A DNA stretch of 55,487 nt from Chloroflexota bacterium (GTDB taxonomy: Bacteria; Chloroflexota; Anaerolineae; 4572-78; J111): the NCBI GenBank assembly GCA_016860845.1, contig BOKF01000055.1:1-55487 (forward strand), in the 5' to 3' direction. The translations under genes were made by a program, and so were the position numbers. Each line of letters opens with the position of its first letter. Position 1 is the first letter of the stretch. The notes beneath the pieces are model-generated. The model ran no database searches. It had not been told where the DNA came from and worked only from the letters and a program-made list of their open reading frames with translations. Positions 34,440 to 42,570 of this stretch are shown here, in pieces.

Positions 34440-34631
34440 AAATTTTGGCCTGCCAGGGCCGATTTTTTGGTTAATGGCAGGCACACGCAGGGCAAATTCA
34501 ACCAGCAGTAACCTAATGCTCAAGCTTATGATGACAAGACCGATATTGACCAGGAAGCGTTTCAGCGAAAGACCTTTAGCGGGGTGGGCAAAGATGCGGC
34601 CTAGTTTAAACCAGTTGCCTTTAACGGCCAA
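34440..34631 (-). pseudogene. Possible remnant of an SGNH-hydrolase N-terminus, antisense orientation
   Basis: On the minus strand, in the 210-nt gap between methyltransferase and membrane protein, a frame reads GRIFAHPAKGLSLKRF then an N-terminal TM-like stretch ending LLLVEFALRVPA. That is the typical anchor of membrane-bound SGNH hydrolases (a TM followed by E-x-x-LR). It then runs into sequence that is coding on the other strand. No convincing start or downstream domain exists. A chance ORF cannot be excluded. An inverted repeat GCCTGCCA/TGGCAGGC lies at 34448-34482. Confidence 0.3.
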
Positions 34632-34648
34632 ATTCTAGGCAGTGAACA

Positions 34649-37189
34649 ATGATCAAGAAGCAGTATCGTCCAGCTATCTTCATCGTGGTTTCTTATATCC
34701 TGCTCACCATTATCTTGACTTATCCCGTCGCTTTTCGACTTACCAGCCATATAGCCGGCTTCCCTGGTGAAGACAACTTGCAATGGCGCTGGTTTTTATG
34801 GTGGTTCAAACATTCTCTCCTGAATCTGCAAACCTCTGTCAGCCACGTCTCTGTCCTTTTTGCGCCCACCGGCGGCGACCAGCCCCTTTATGCCGTGACC
34901 ACCTATGTCCCGGCGCTGGCTTTACCCCTCACCTTGCTGGGCGGACCGACCTTAAGTTTTAATCTGAGTGTTCTCCTCTCTTTTGCCTTCTCCGGCTATA
35001 CTGCTTATCTGCTGGCCTATTATTTAACCCGGCGGCGATGGGCCGCGTTTGTGGGTGGCTTGATTTTCGCCTTTTTCCCGGCTCGATTTGGCTACGCCAC
35101 CGGCACGTTTTTAGCCCAACTCACCACCTATTTCTTGCCGGTTTATCTGCTGGCCCTCTTCGTGCTCGCTCGCCAGCCCAGCCTTCGCCGGGCTGTTTGG
35201 ACCGCCGTTACCCTGGCGATTCTCTGCCTGACCTGGCCGCTGCATGTTGTTTATGGAGTGGTGGCTCTAACCCTGCCGTTTCTCATCTGCCAGGGGCTAA
35301 TTTGGCTGCGCCGGCCGGAAAAGCGGGGCAGTCTCAAATATTTTGGCCTGGCGTTTGGGTTGGCTTTTGCCCTGCTCCTGGGCTTCTACTGGCCCCTGTT
35401 GAGCAGCATGCTGCGGGGCGACCATGCCCATCTGGGTGGCAAAGACACCATTTACTTTGCCGCCGACCTGCTGGCCTTCGCTGCCCCTTCTAACTATCAC
35501 CCGGTGCTGCAGCCGCTCCATCTTTTGCCCCAGTACGCCACTCGTATCCTGGCCGACCGGGATGATATTCAGGAACGGTTGGTCTACATCGGCCTGACCC
35601 CCCTGGTGTTGGTCGGGCTTGGTTTGCTTAAATTTCGGGGCCGGCTCGCATTTTGGTTACTCACGGCGTTAGCCGCCATGTTTCTCTCGCTGGGGCCGCT
35701 GTTGAAATTTAATGGCAGCCTGGTTCAATTAGATATTGAAGGTTACGTTGGCTATGTCGTTTTGCCATACGCCCTGCTGCGCTCTATCCCTGTTCTGGAT
35801 TGGAGTCCCGTTTTGGGGCGGTTGAACGTGACCACCATGTTATGTGTCGCCATGATGGCTTCATATGGAGTGACTGCTTTGCTTTCGGGTAGAAAAAGGG
35901 CCTGGCGACCTGCTTTGGTTTTAGTGCTGGCCGGACTCATTCTTTTTGAATTCTGGACCATTTTCCCTTTCCCAACAGAGCCAGATAAGGTCCCCGAATT
36001 TTACTACCGGCTCAAGCAAGAAGCTGCCGCCCGGCCGCAGATGATTATTGATTTACCCTTGCCCGGGGAACCGGCTTACAATAATTATTCGATGCACTAT
36101 CAAACGGTTCATGAACAGCCCTTAGCCGGCGGCCACCTGATGCGAGAACCGGCCGGTGCGCATGAGATGCTGGCTTTTCTTAATCAATTGCTGCTGCCGC
36201 CGCCAGACCAGCCTGTCATAGCTTTACCGGGTACTCAAGCCCGCCTGGGCCTGTTAAATAAATTCGGCTTTACCAAAATAACAGCCCGGCTGCCGTTGAT
36301 GACCAACGCGGCCGCTCAGTCCCAATTGACCTACCTCTCCACCTGGCTGGGCCAGCCGCGCCCGGAAGGCGAGGTCGCCGTTTTTGAAATTCCTCCCGGC
36401 GGCGACCCTCCTCATGCTGTTTCTTTGCTCGGCGGTGACGGCTGGCAGACGGCTGAAAATACAGCCGGCCTGGAAATCCGGTCGCCGGCTGAGCTGTTGG
36501 TTTACCTGGATGAGGGCCAGGGACGCTCCTTGAGGCTGCATTTAGCCGTTTTTGCGCCTCAGTCGTCCGGCCGTTACCTCACTGTCAACCTGGATGGTCG
36601 CCCTCTCGCCCGGCTCTATTTGCAGCAGGAAACGTTAACCTATCAGCTTCCCCTCTCTTTGGGGCCGGGCGCGCACCAATTCACCTTCTATCCTGAGGAA
36701 CTCTGCCAGCAGGAGTGCGCCCCGGTAATTTTTAGCCGGATTGCCGTAGAGCCTTATGCCCTCGCCGAAAATGAGGCGCAGCGTCAGTCCATCGTTTTTG
36801 GCCAGCGGCTAGCTTTGCTGGATAATAATATATCCAGCCTGACCGCCCAGCCCGGGCAGCCTATCCTGGTTTATCTCTATTGGCAAAGCACGCAAAAAAT
36901 GGCCGCAGATTACAGCGCCTTTGTCCACCTGGTCTCTCCGGCGGGAGAATTGGTCAGCCAGACGGACTACCTGCTGGGAGACTGGTTGTATCCCACTTCT
37001 CAATGGCCGCCGGGGCAGATTTTGGCGATGCCCAGCCTTTTCTTTATCCCACCCGATGCCAAGGCCGGCGGCTATCAATTGAGAGCGGGCGTCTATAACG
37101 CTGAAACAAAAGAACGATTATTCCTGAGTGATCATGCTGGCCAGCCGGATTTTATCCTGCTTTCATCCATCACCGTTAAGCCTGAGTAA
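34649..37189 (+). CDS. Large GT-C-like membrane protein with one C-terminal beta module, 846 aa
   Basis: TM1 at about 8-28, then an outer loop with GFPGEDNLQWRWFLWW (acidic pair E-D) and VLFAPTGGDQPLYAVTTYVP, a layout seen in many predicted bacterial membrane glycosyltransferases or polymerases. About 11 TM helices reach residue 440. The extracytoplasmic part holds a FYYRLKQEAAARPQMIIDLP segment, a jelly-roll-like stretch and, from about 710 to the end, one copy of the beta module found in the upstream paralogs (ILVYLYWQSTQKMAADYSAFVHL broken by few changes, then WPPGQIL and GYQLRAGVYNAET). This links it functionally to the seven-gene run. It ends 3 nt before the next gene. Confidence 0.75.
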   Translation: MIKKQYRPAIFIVVSYILLTIILTYPVAFRLTSHIAGFPGEDNLQWRWFLWWFKHSLLNLQTSVSHVSVLFAPTGGDQPLYAVTTYVPALALPLTLLGGPTLSFNLSVLLSFAFSGYTAYLLAYYLTRRRWAAFVGGLIFAFFPARFGYATGTFLAQLTTYFLPVYLLALFVLARQPSLRRAVWTAVTLAILCLTWPLHVVYGVVALTLPFLICQGLIWLRRPEKRGSLKYFGLAFGLAFALLLGFYWPLLSSMLRGDHAHLGGKDTIYFAADLLAFAAPSNYHPVLQPLHLLPQYATRILADRDDIQERLVYIGLTPLVLVGLGLLKFRGRLAFWLLTALAAMFLSLGPLLKFNGSLVQLDIEGYVGYVVLPYALLRSIPVLDWSPVLGRLNVTTMLCVAMMASYGVTALLSGRKRAWRPALVLVLAGLILFEFWTIFPFPTEPDKVPEFYYRLKQEAAARPQMIIDLPLPGEPAYNNYSMHYQTVHEQPLAGGHLMREPAGAHEMLAFLNQLLLPPPDQPVIALPGTQARLGLLNKFGFTKITARLPLMTNAAAQSQLTYLSTWLGQPRPEGEVAVFEIPPGGDPPHAVSLLGGDGWQTAENTAGLEIRSPAELLVYLDEGQGRSLRLHLAVFAPQSSGRYLTVNLDGRPLARLYLQQETLTYQLPLSLGPGAHQFTFYPEELCQQECAPVIFSRIAVEPYALAENEAQRQSIVFGQRLALLDNNISSLTAQPGQPILVYLYWQSTQKMAADYSAFVHLVSPAGELVSQTDYLLGDWLYPTSQWPPGQILAMPSLFFIPPDAKAGGYQLRAGVYNAETKERLFLSDHAGQPDFILLSSITVKPE

Positions 37190-37192
37190 CCG

Positions 37193-38239
37193 ATGAATTA
37201 CTGGTTGATTTATCTGTTCATTTTCATCGCCGGCCTCATGGTGTTGGCCAGCCCGATCCTTTTGCTGCGCCAGCGGCGAAGCAGCTACCCGCTGGTCGAA
37301 AACATCTGCCTGGCTCTTATCGCCCTTTTCTTAACCCTGCTGGCCCTGGAATTTTACTTCAAACTTTTCTTTGCCCAATCTGATGGCTTCCGCTACACGC
37401 TGGCCTCACAAAACTGGTACGACCGCTATTGGCAGGAAAATTCGTTAGGCTACCGGGATGTGGAATGGACAGCGGAGATGCTGGCCGGCAAATCCAAGGT
37501 GATGGTGGTGGGCGACTCTTTTGTGGCCGGTTCCGGCATTGCCAACCCCCAAGACCGCTTTGCCAATCAACTCAACCAACTCCTCGGTAATGAATACGCG
37601 GTGCTCGTCGTCGCCTCTCCTGGCTGGGATACCGCCGACGAAGTGGACGCTATCCTTACCTATCCCCAGCGGCCCGACCTGTTGGTACTGTCTTACTACA
37701 TTAATGATATCGAAGGTACCGCCTATCAAACCGGAGCGCAGCGGCCTGCTATCAGGCGCGATCCGCCGGCCTGGCTGCTGCCACTGGTGGAAAATTCTTA
37801 CGCCGTTAATTTTTTGTACTGGCGGCTGATCCGGCTGGGGCCGCAGGAATGGGCAGATACCTATTGGAACGAGTGGCTCAAAAAAATCAGCGTTGACCCG
37901 GATATTCGCTGGCGGCACCAGCAGGAGTTGTTAAAGATTATTGAAGGGGCGGCTTCCGAACAGATCCCGCTGATCGTGGTCGTTTTTCCCAGCCTGACAG
38001 CGGTCGAGGAGAGCCGCGAACTGCTCAAGCCGGTCGTTGACCTTTTCCAGGCGCATAACGTTCCGGTGCTAGATGTCAGCCAGCTTTTGGCCGGACGTGA
38101 CCCGGCCACCACCACGGTTAATGCCATGGACGCTCACCCCAATGAGGCGGTCAACCTGGAAGTAGCCCAGCATCTTTACCAGCTTATTAGGCAGCATTGC
38201 CAGCCGCCTAAGTGTCCTGAACCGACGGCGCAGCATTAA
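37193..38239 (+). CDS. Membrane-anchored SGNH/GDSL hydrolase
   Basis: 348 residues, two N-terminal TM helices (about 2-24 and 38-60) followed by an extracytoplasmic SGNH domain. Block I is VVGDSFVAGSGI with nucleophile S109; the block III asparagine is in YYINDIEG; block V DAHPN (about 314-318) supplies Asp and His. All catalytic residues are present, unlike the related protein at 25840. Likely an O-acyl esterase or acyltransferase acting on the surface glycan. It sits between two large membrane proteins with spacing of a few nucleotides upstream and 29 nt downstream. Confidence 0.85.
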   Translation: MNYWLIYLFIFIAGLMVLASPILLLRQRRSSYPLVENICLALIALFLTLLALEFYFKLFFAQSDGFRYTLASQNWYDRYWQENSLGYRDVEWTAEMLAGKSKVMVVGDSFVAGSGIANPQDRFANQLNQLLGNEYAVLVVASPGWDTADEVDAILTYPQRPDLLVLSYYINDIEGTAYQTGAQRPAIRRDPPAWLLPLVENSYAVNFLYWRLIRLGPQEWADTYWNEWLKKISVDPDIRWRHQQELLKIIEGAASEQIPLIVVVFPSLTAVEESRELLKPVVDLFQAHNVPVLDVSQLLAGRDPATTTVNAMDAHPNEAVNLEVAQHLYQLIRQHCQPPKCPEPTAQH

Positions 38240-38268
38240 CTCGCAGGCGCCTCATTCGATATGAAACA

Positions 38269-40818
38269 ATGACTCAGGCAGCCCGTCACTCAAAACTAAA
38301 CAACTGGTCACATTACTGGCCCGACGCCGCCCTGCTGGTGCTGTTAGCTCTCCTGCCCGGCCTCTTTTTCTGGCGACTCTTCACCCCTAACCCCGCCGAC
38401 CGCATGGCTGTCGCCGCCGGTGATTTCACCGAGCAATACTTCCCGCTGCGAGCTTTCGCCGCCCAGGAGTGGGTGCGCGGCCAGATTCCCCTCTGGAATC
38501 CTTACCTCTTTGGCGGCCAGCCGGCCCTGGCCGATATCCAGTCCGGGGCCTTATACCCGCCCCACCTCCTGGAAAGCTTGATTCTTGGCTGGAGCGGCCT
38601 CGGCTTTCCGTTATGGGCCTTAGAATTACAGGTTATGGCTCACTTTTCTCTGGCAGCAGTCGGAACCTACCTTTTTGCCCGCGATTCTTTTCTTCATCTC
38701 TGCGCTGCCTCTCCGCCTCGCTTCTCCGCTCCCCTCCGGCGAGCGCGCTTCGGCGCGGTTATGGCTTCGCTCACCTTTACTTACGGCGGCTACCTGACCG
38801 GCTTCCCGGTGCAGCAAATCACCATTTTAGAAGCCAGCGCCTGGCTGCCCTGGGTGTTGTGGGCCGTCAGCAAATCAGCAAATCAGCGAATGGCGAATAG
38901 TGAATGGCGGTTAGCCGGCAATCCTGTCTCCCGTTCCCTTTCTCCCCTGCTCCTCTGCTCCCCTGCTCCTTATTGGGGCGCGCTCGTTTTCGCCCTGGCC
39001 ATCCTGGCCGGCCATCCGCAAACGGTGCTGTATATCTTCTACCTCAGCCTGGCCTACTTTTTGTATTTACGATTTACGCATCACGCATCACGCATCAGAG
39101 CGAAGCCTCCCCTTGGGACGCATCACGCATTACGCATTACGCATTATGTTTCCCGCCTCCTCGCCTCTCTCATCCCCTGGCTCATCATCGTGCTTCTCGG
39201 CGCGGCGATTGCCGCTGCCCAGCTTTTGCCCACCCGCGAATTTATCGCGCACTCGCTGCGGGCCGACCTCTCCTATCAGGCCGTCTCCGCCGGGCTGCCG
39301 CTGAACGAGGCCATTGCTGTCCTCTATCCCGGCTTTTTTGGCGGTTCGCCGCAGTATGTGGGGATCGTTTCGCTGGTCCTCATTGCGCTGGCCTTGTCAG
39401 TCCGACCCCCAACCGCCGGTCCCCGGCCCCCTCTTGTTTTCTGGGCCGGCGCCGGTCTGGTCGGCCTGCTGCTGGCTTTTGGCGGCCGTACTTTTCTATA
39501 TCCTCTCTTTTACCTCTTTTTGCCCGGTTTTGAGGCGGTCCGCCAGCAGGAACGCGCCTTTCTGATTTACAGTTTCAGCGCCGCCATCCTCACCGGCTGC
39601 GGGGCGCTGGTTCTGGCCGGGCCGCTGGCCAAATCTGCCCGCGCCGCCTTGACCCTGTTTGAGCGCCGCCTGTGCCGGGTTGCCGCCGTCGCCCTGGCCC
39701 TGACCGCCTTTTTTATTTACGGTTCGGCTGTCTCCAGCGCTCGCGGCGATGAAGTCAACCTCTTCTACGGTGTTTTGTGGCACCACCTTTTTGGTTTGCT
39801 GATCCTCGGCGGCATGCTGGTCCTGCTCATGCTTCGCTCCCGGCACTGGCTGCGCCGGCCCTGGGGCATGGCCCTGGTCGCGCTCTGGCTCATCTTCAAC
39901 CTGTTCACCGTCAACTGGCGTTTTAATTTGGAAAAACCTGTCACCCCACCCCCCTTCACCCCTAATGGCGTGACCCAGTTTCTTCAAACCAACCTTCCAA
40001 CCTTCGAGCCGGAGGCCCCCTATGGGCAACCTTCCAGCCCTCCAACCTTCCAGCCCTCCAACCTCCCCACCCGCATCGCCAGCGGCGGACTCCTCCCCGG
40101 CGGCAACAGCGCCGCCTCGGTTTATAAGCTGCAAGATTTGACCGGCAACACCCCGCTGCAACTGGCTTCCGTCGAGAGCTTTATGCGGCAGATGCCCGCC
40201 TGGCGCTTGTGGCAGTTGCTCAGCGTCCGCTACGTGCTGGACAAGCGCAACATCGCCGATGCCGGCCTGCGTCTCGTTTTTGAGGAAGGCGACCTCAAAG
40301 TGTTCGAGCTGGGCGACCCCTTCCCTCGCGCCTGGTTGGTGGGGAATGTCGAAATCGTGCCCGATGACCAGCAGGCCATCACCCGCCTGGGCAGCGATGC
40401 TTTTGACTTGCGCCGGACAGCCGTGGTCCCCACTCCCCTCGACCTGCCTCCCAGCGACCCCGCGGCTTCGACCGTGACCCTGCTGGAAGCTGACTCCACC
40501 CACCTTAAGGCCGAGACCAACGCCTCCGCCCGGCAGTTGCTGGTTTTTAGCCAGATTTATTACCCCGGCTGGCAGGCCAAACTTGACGGCCAGCCGGCAG
40601 ACCTGCTGCGGGTCAATGTCGTCCAGCAGGGTCTAGTTGTTCCGGCGGGGCAGCATACGGTGGAACTGGTGTTCAGCCCGGGGAGTTTTTGGCTTGGAGC
40701 GGCTATTTCGGTCATTGCCATGCTCATTTGCCTGGGGTTGTTGGTTTGGAGCAGCAGGCCGGGCCAGAATCAAAAAGCCTCGCGGTTGTGGGCGAGGCTT
40801 TTTGTCGGTCTGATATAA
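38269..40818 (+). CDS. YfhO-like polytopic membrane protein
   Basis: 849 residues. TM1 (20-36) is followed by GDFTEQYFPLRAFA, then GQIPLWNPYLFGGQPALAD and a GALYPPHLL segment, the signature of YfhO-family membrane proteins. YfhO of Bacillus is linked to lipoteichoic acid glycosylation. The C-terminal soluble part ends with YYPGWQAKLDGQ, VVPAGQHTVELVFSPGSF and a last TM helix, also typical. Repeat-derived inserts occur at 38867-38910, about 38925-38972, 39069-39145 and 39985-40068. An intrinsic terminator hairpin is embedded in the final codons. Last gene of the plus-strand glycan region; convergent with the KaiC-like gene, 5 nt between stops. Confidence 0.85.
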   Translation: MTQAARHSKLNNWSHYWPDAALLVLLALLPGLFFWRLFTPNPADRMAVAAGDFTEQYFPLRAFAAQEWVRGQIPLWNPYLFGGQPALADIQSGALYPPHLLESLILGWSGLGFPLWALELQVMAHFSLAAVGTYLFARDSFLHLCAASPPRFSAPLRRARFGAVMASLTFTYGGYLTGFPVQQITILEASAWLPWVLWAVSKSANQRMANSEWRLAGNPVSRSLSPLLLCSPAPYWGALVFALAILAGHPQTVLYIFYLSLAYFLYLRFTHHASRIRAKPPLGTHHALRITHYVSRLLASLIPWLIIVLLGAAIAAAQLLPTREFIAHSLRADLSYQAVSAGLPLNEAIAVLYPGFFGGSPQYVGIVSLVLIALALSVRPPTAGPRPPLVFWAGAGLVGLLLAFGGRTFLYPLFYLFLPGFEAVRQQERAFLIYSFSAAILTGCGALVLAGPLAKSARAALTLFERRLCRVAAVALALTAFFIYGSAVSSARGDEVNLFYGVLWHHLFGLLILGGMLVLLMLRSRHWLRRPWGMALVALWLIFNLFTVNWRFNLEKPVTPPPFTPNGVTQFLQTNLPTFEPEAPYGQPSSPPTFQPSNLPTRIASGGLLPGGNSAASVYKLQDLTGNTPLQLASVESFMRQMPAWRLWQLLSVRYVLDKRNIADAGLRLVFEEGDLKVFELGDPFPRAWLVGNVEIVPDDQQAITRLGSDAFDLRRTAVVPTPLDLPPSDPAASTVTLLEADSTHLKAETNASARQLLVFSQIYYPGWQAKLDGQPADLLRVNVVQQGLVVPAGQHTVELVFSPGSFWLGAAISVIAMLICLGLLVWSSRPGQNQKASRLWARLFVGLI
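38867..38910. repeat. Intragenic octa/heptanucleotide array in the YfhO-like gene
   Basis: TCAGCAAA twice, TCAGCGAA, then GAATGGC-type 7-nt units. A pyrimidine-rich stretch follows to about 38972 that shares GCTCCTCTGCTCCCCTGCT with the hairpin in paralog 5 (17193-17210). Confidence 0.7.
39069..39145. repeat. Double ACGCATC array in the YfhO-like gene
   Basis: ACGATTT plus three ACGCATC (39069-39096), a 21-nt unique stretch containing GAGCGAAGC, then ACGCATC plus three ACGCATT (39118-39145). It shares its unit with the arrays of paralog 4. Confidence 0.85.
39985..40068. repeat. CCAACCTT-type array in the YfhO-like gene
   Basis: CCAACCTT units, a short unique stretch, then two copies of a 15/16-nt compound unit (CCTTCCAGCCCTCCAA), encoding Pro/Ser/Thr-rich peptide in the extracytoplasmic part. 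Confidence 0.75.
40772..40803. terminator. Bidirectional terminator inside the end of the YfhO-like CDS
   Basis: A 12-bp perfect stem AAAAAGCCTCGC / GCGAGGCTTTTT with an 8-nt loop. It encodes the last residues of the plus-strand protein and lies 20 nt before the stop of the minus-strand gene, so it can end both transcripts. Confidence 0.85.
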
Positions 40819-40823
40819 GTTAA

Positions 40824-41570
40824 TTACGCAATCCGGTGCGTGGCCCCGGACAAAATGCCTTCGCGGCCGGTGAAGGGTTCTTTGATTTTTAATCCGCCTT
40901 TTTGAATTTCAAAGCGGCGGATCTCTTTTTGGTGGGCGCTGCCGCGCATCTTCATCACGGCAATGGCTCGCTGCATGCTGCTGTCCACTTCCACGTAGCG
41001 CAGCAGCATGACCGTATCCACCAAAAAGGGCAGGGAGGCCATCCGTCCCCGCTGGACTTCTAAGACGTTGACCGCCTCATCCAGCAGCAAAGAGGTCATT
41101 TTTTCCCGCTTCAAGGCATTGACCAGGGTGTTATAAATTTCGCGCAGTTCCAACGGGTCATCGCTCATGCGCTGGAAATGGGCCGCGCTGTCAATGACCA
41201 CCCGCTCCGGGGCCAGGGTGGTCAACATGGGGGCCAGGGGGCTGTCGGGGGTTTTCAGGCTGCCCAAAAAGACCTCCGGTGAAGTGAACAGGATGCGCAG
41301 CAGGCCGTCTTTCTCCAGGGCTTTTAAGTCCCAGCCTAACTGCAGGGCGTCGCGAATGAGCGAGGCCGGGAACTCCTCAAAGGAAACCAGCAAACCGGGC
41401 TGGCCGGCTTTGATCCCGGCAATCAAAAATTGCAGGCCCAGCGTGGTTTTGCCCACGCCCGGCGCGCCGCTAATCAGAGAAGCGGTGCCGGCGAGCAGCC
41501 CGCCGCCAAGCATCTGGTCCAGCTCAGTCGAACCAAAGGATAATCTTTTACGGGGTATCAGTGTGGACAT
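40824..41570 (-). CDS. Single-domain KaiC-like RecA-superfamily ATPase
   Basis: 248 residues, one KaiC domain. Walker A is SGAPGVGKTTL (G35-K41-T42), followed by the KaiC acidic pair E65-E66 in VSFEEFP. Walker B is VVIDSAAHF, and KMRGSAHQKEIRRFEI is the typical KaiC C-terminal strand. Cyanobacterial KaiC has two such domains; single-domain homologues are common in archaea and Chloroflexota and have signalling or regulatory roles that are mostly undefined. No kaiB or kaiA is in the window. The promoter TTGAAA-17-TAAAAT lies at 41614-41642 within the end of the upstream gene. Convergent with the YfhO-like gene. Confidence 0.88.
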   Translation of the reverse strand: MSTLIPRKRLSFGSTELDQMLGGGLLAGTASLISGAPGVGKTTLGLQFLIAGIKAGQPGLLVSFEEFPASLIRDALQLGWDLKALEKDGLLRILFTSPEVFLGSLKTPDSPLAPMLTTLAPERVVIDSAAHFQRMSDDPLELREIYNTLVNALKREKMTSLLLDEAVNVLEVQRGRMASLPFLVDTVMLLRYVEVDSSMQRAIAVMKMRGSAHQKEIRRFEIQKGGLKIKEPFTGREGILSGATHRIA

Positions 41571-41613
41571 GCATCACTCTTTCTCGCGATTCAGAATGGA
41601 CGAAACGCGAGTG

Positions 41614-41642
41614 ATTTTACCTCAGTTGCCTGTAAGTTTCAA
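41614..41642 (-). promoter_or_regulatory. Sigma70-type promoter for the KaiC-like gene
   Basis: Minus-strand TTGAAA (41637-41642), 17-nt spacer, TAAAAT (41614-41619). The -35 lies inside the last codons of the upstream PT-rich gene, so the two genes can be expressed separately. Confidence 0.7.
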
Positions 41643-42473
41643 CTGCCAGTTGATGATTTTGATTTGAATGGCATCGGCACTGCTGCATGGATTGGGAATG
41701 CAGCCTTTGCGATCCGAGTCGTTGATGTCTACCTCATCTTCATCCTCTAAATCATTGCAATGCTTTGGGTTTTTAGCATAAATCGGGTCGGTCGTGAATT
41801 TAAATTCTTCACTGGCCCGCTGCCCATTTTCGACCACGTAGGCAAACCAGTTGTGGGAGGAGGTCGCCGCTACCTTGTTGCTGCCGGGCAGCAGCAGCGC
41901 CCCATAGCGGCCGTTGCCGTCGGTGCGGGCGGTAAACTGGCTGCCGCTGACCCCCAATTCGCCGTATTGGATTTGCACGCCCGCTTTGGGCAGACCATCC
42001 GGCCCATTGACGACTCCCTTGAGGCCGATGTCGGCGCAGTTGTTCTCGCTGGAATGGGAAGAAACAAAATAGCCAAAAGGTGTCGGCGTGGCGGTCGGCG
42101 TTGGGGGCCGGGTTGGCGGGAGAGGCGTATTGGTGTCGGTCGGGGTGGGCGTCAAGGTTGGGCTGGGCGTCTTGGTCGGGGTTGGGGTGCGGGTGTCGGT
42201 GGGCGTTTTGGTTGGGCCTGGGGTGCGGGTCGGCGTGGGCGTCCAGGTGGCCGGGTAGGATTGGTCAGGCGTGGCGACGATGACGACCTGGGTGGCGACT
42301 GGCGGCGGGTTTCGCAGCGCCGCTTCAGTTGCCCGGCTGGGGCTGAGGGGATTAAACGGGACGTTGGGCTGAATGAAGATGGTGGCGTAGCAGAGCACCG
42401 AGAGGAGGGTCATGCCCATGGTTAGCGCCAGTAACACCGTAGTCCAACGATTGTCTAATCTTTGAATCATCAT
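41622..42473 (-). CDS. Membrane-anchored PT-rich surface protein with a carboxypeptidase-regulatory-like domain
   Basis: 283 residues. TM anchor at about 13-33, then NVPFNPLSPSRATEAA, a long Pro/Thr linker (about 60-125, TPTPT and TKTPT runs), and an extracytoplasmic domain with NCADIGLKGVV, YGELGVSGSQF, GNGRYGALLLPGSNK and SSHNWFAYVVENGQ. The beta-sandwich pattern resembles carboxypeptidase regulatory-like (Cna-B/CarboxypepD_reg) domains. Near the end is an acidic stretch and GCIPNPCSSADA, shared with the paralog upstream. Probably a surface display or adhesion-type protein; the ligand is unknown. RBS GAGGTAAGG precedes the ATG; a 26-bp palindrome lies 24 nt upstream. Confidence 0.8.
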   Translation of the reverse strand: MMIQRLDNRWTTVLLALTMGMTLLSVLCYATIFIQPNVPFNPLSPSRATEAALRNPPPVATQVVIVATPDQSYPATWTPTPTRTPGPTKTPTDTRTPTPTKTPSPTLTPTPTDTNTPLPPTRPPTPTATPTPFGYFVSSHSSENNCADIGLKGVVNGPDGLPKAGVQIQYGELGVSGSQFTARTDGNGRYGALLLPGSNKVAATSSHNWFAYVVENGQRASEEFKFTTDPIYAKNPKHCNDLEDEDEVDINDSDRKGCIPNPCSSADAIQIKIINWQLKLTGN

Positions 42474-42496
42474 GGTCCTTACCTCACTGTTTTTTG

Positions 42497-42522
42497 GTAG
42501 GTCAAACTTAAGTTTGACCTAC
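42497..42522. promoter_or_regulatory. Perfect 26-bp palindrome upstream of the PT-rich gene
   Basis: GTAGGTCAAACTT followed at once by its reverse complement, inside wider CACTG/CAGTG arms. A run of six T precedes it on the plus strand. It lies between the two PT-rich paralogs, 24 nt before the ATG of the second. Confidence 0.7.
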
Positions 42523-42570
42523 AGTGGGGACAAGCTGAGTGCCTGTCTTTCAACGATTTCTCTACCCTAA

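Noticed and set aside
34448..34482. Terminator after the methyltransferase
   Set aside because: The GCCTGCCA/TGGCAGGC arms pair, but the T-run lies inside the loop rather than after the stem, so intrinsic termination is not supported.
39496..40503. Minus-strand open frame of 335 codons
   Set aside because: Antisense to the YfhO-like gene, whose plus-strand frame has family signatures; composition is of a shadow frame.
40824..41570. A circadian kai system
   Set aside because: Only a single-domain KaiC-like ATPase is present, without KaiA, KaiB or SasA-type genes.
41760..42425. Plus-strand open frame of 221 codons, Gly/Arg/Trp-rich
   Set aside because: Mirror of the PT-rich linker on the opposite strand; the minus-strand frame has a TM anchor, linker and conserved domain shared with its paralog.
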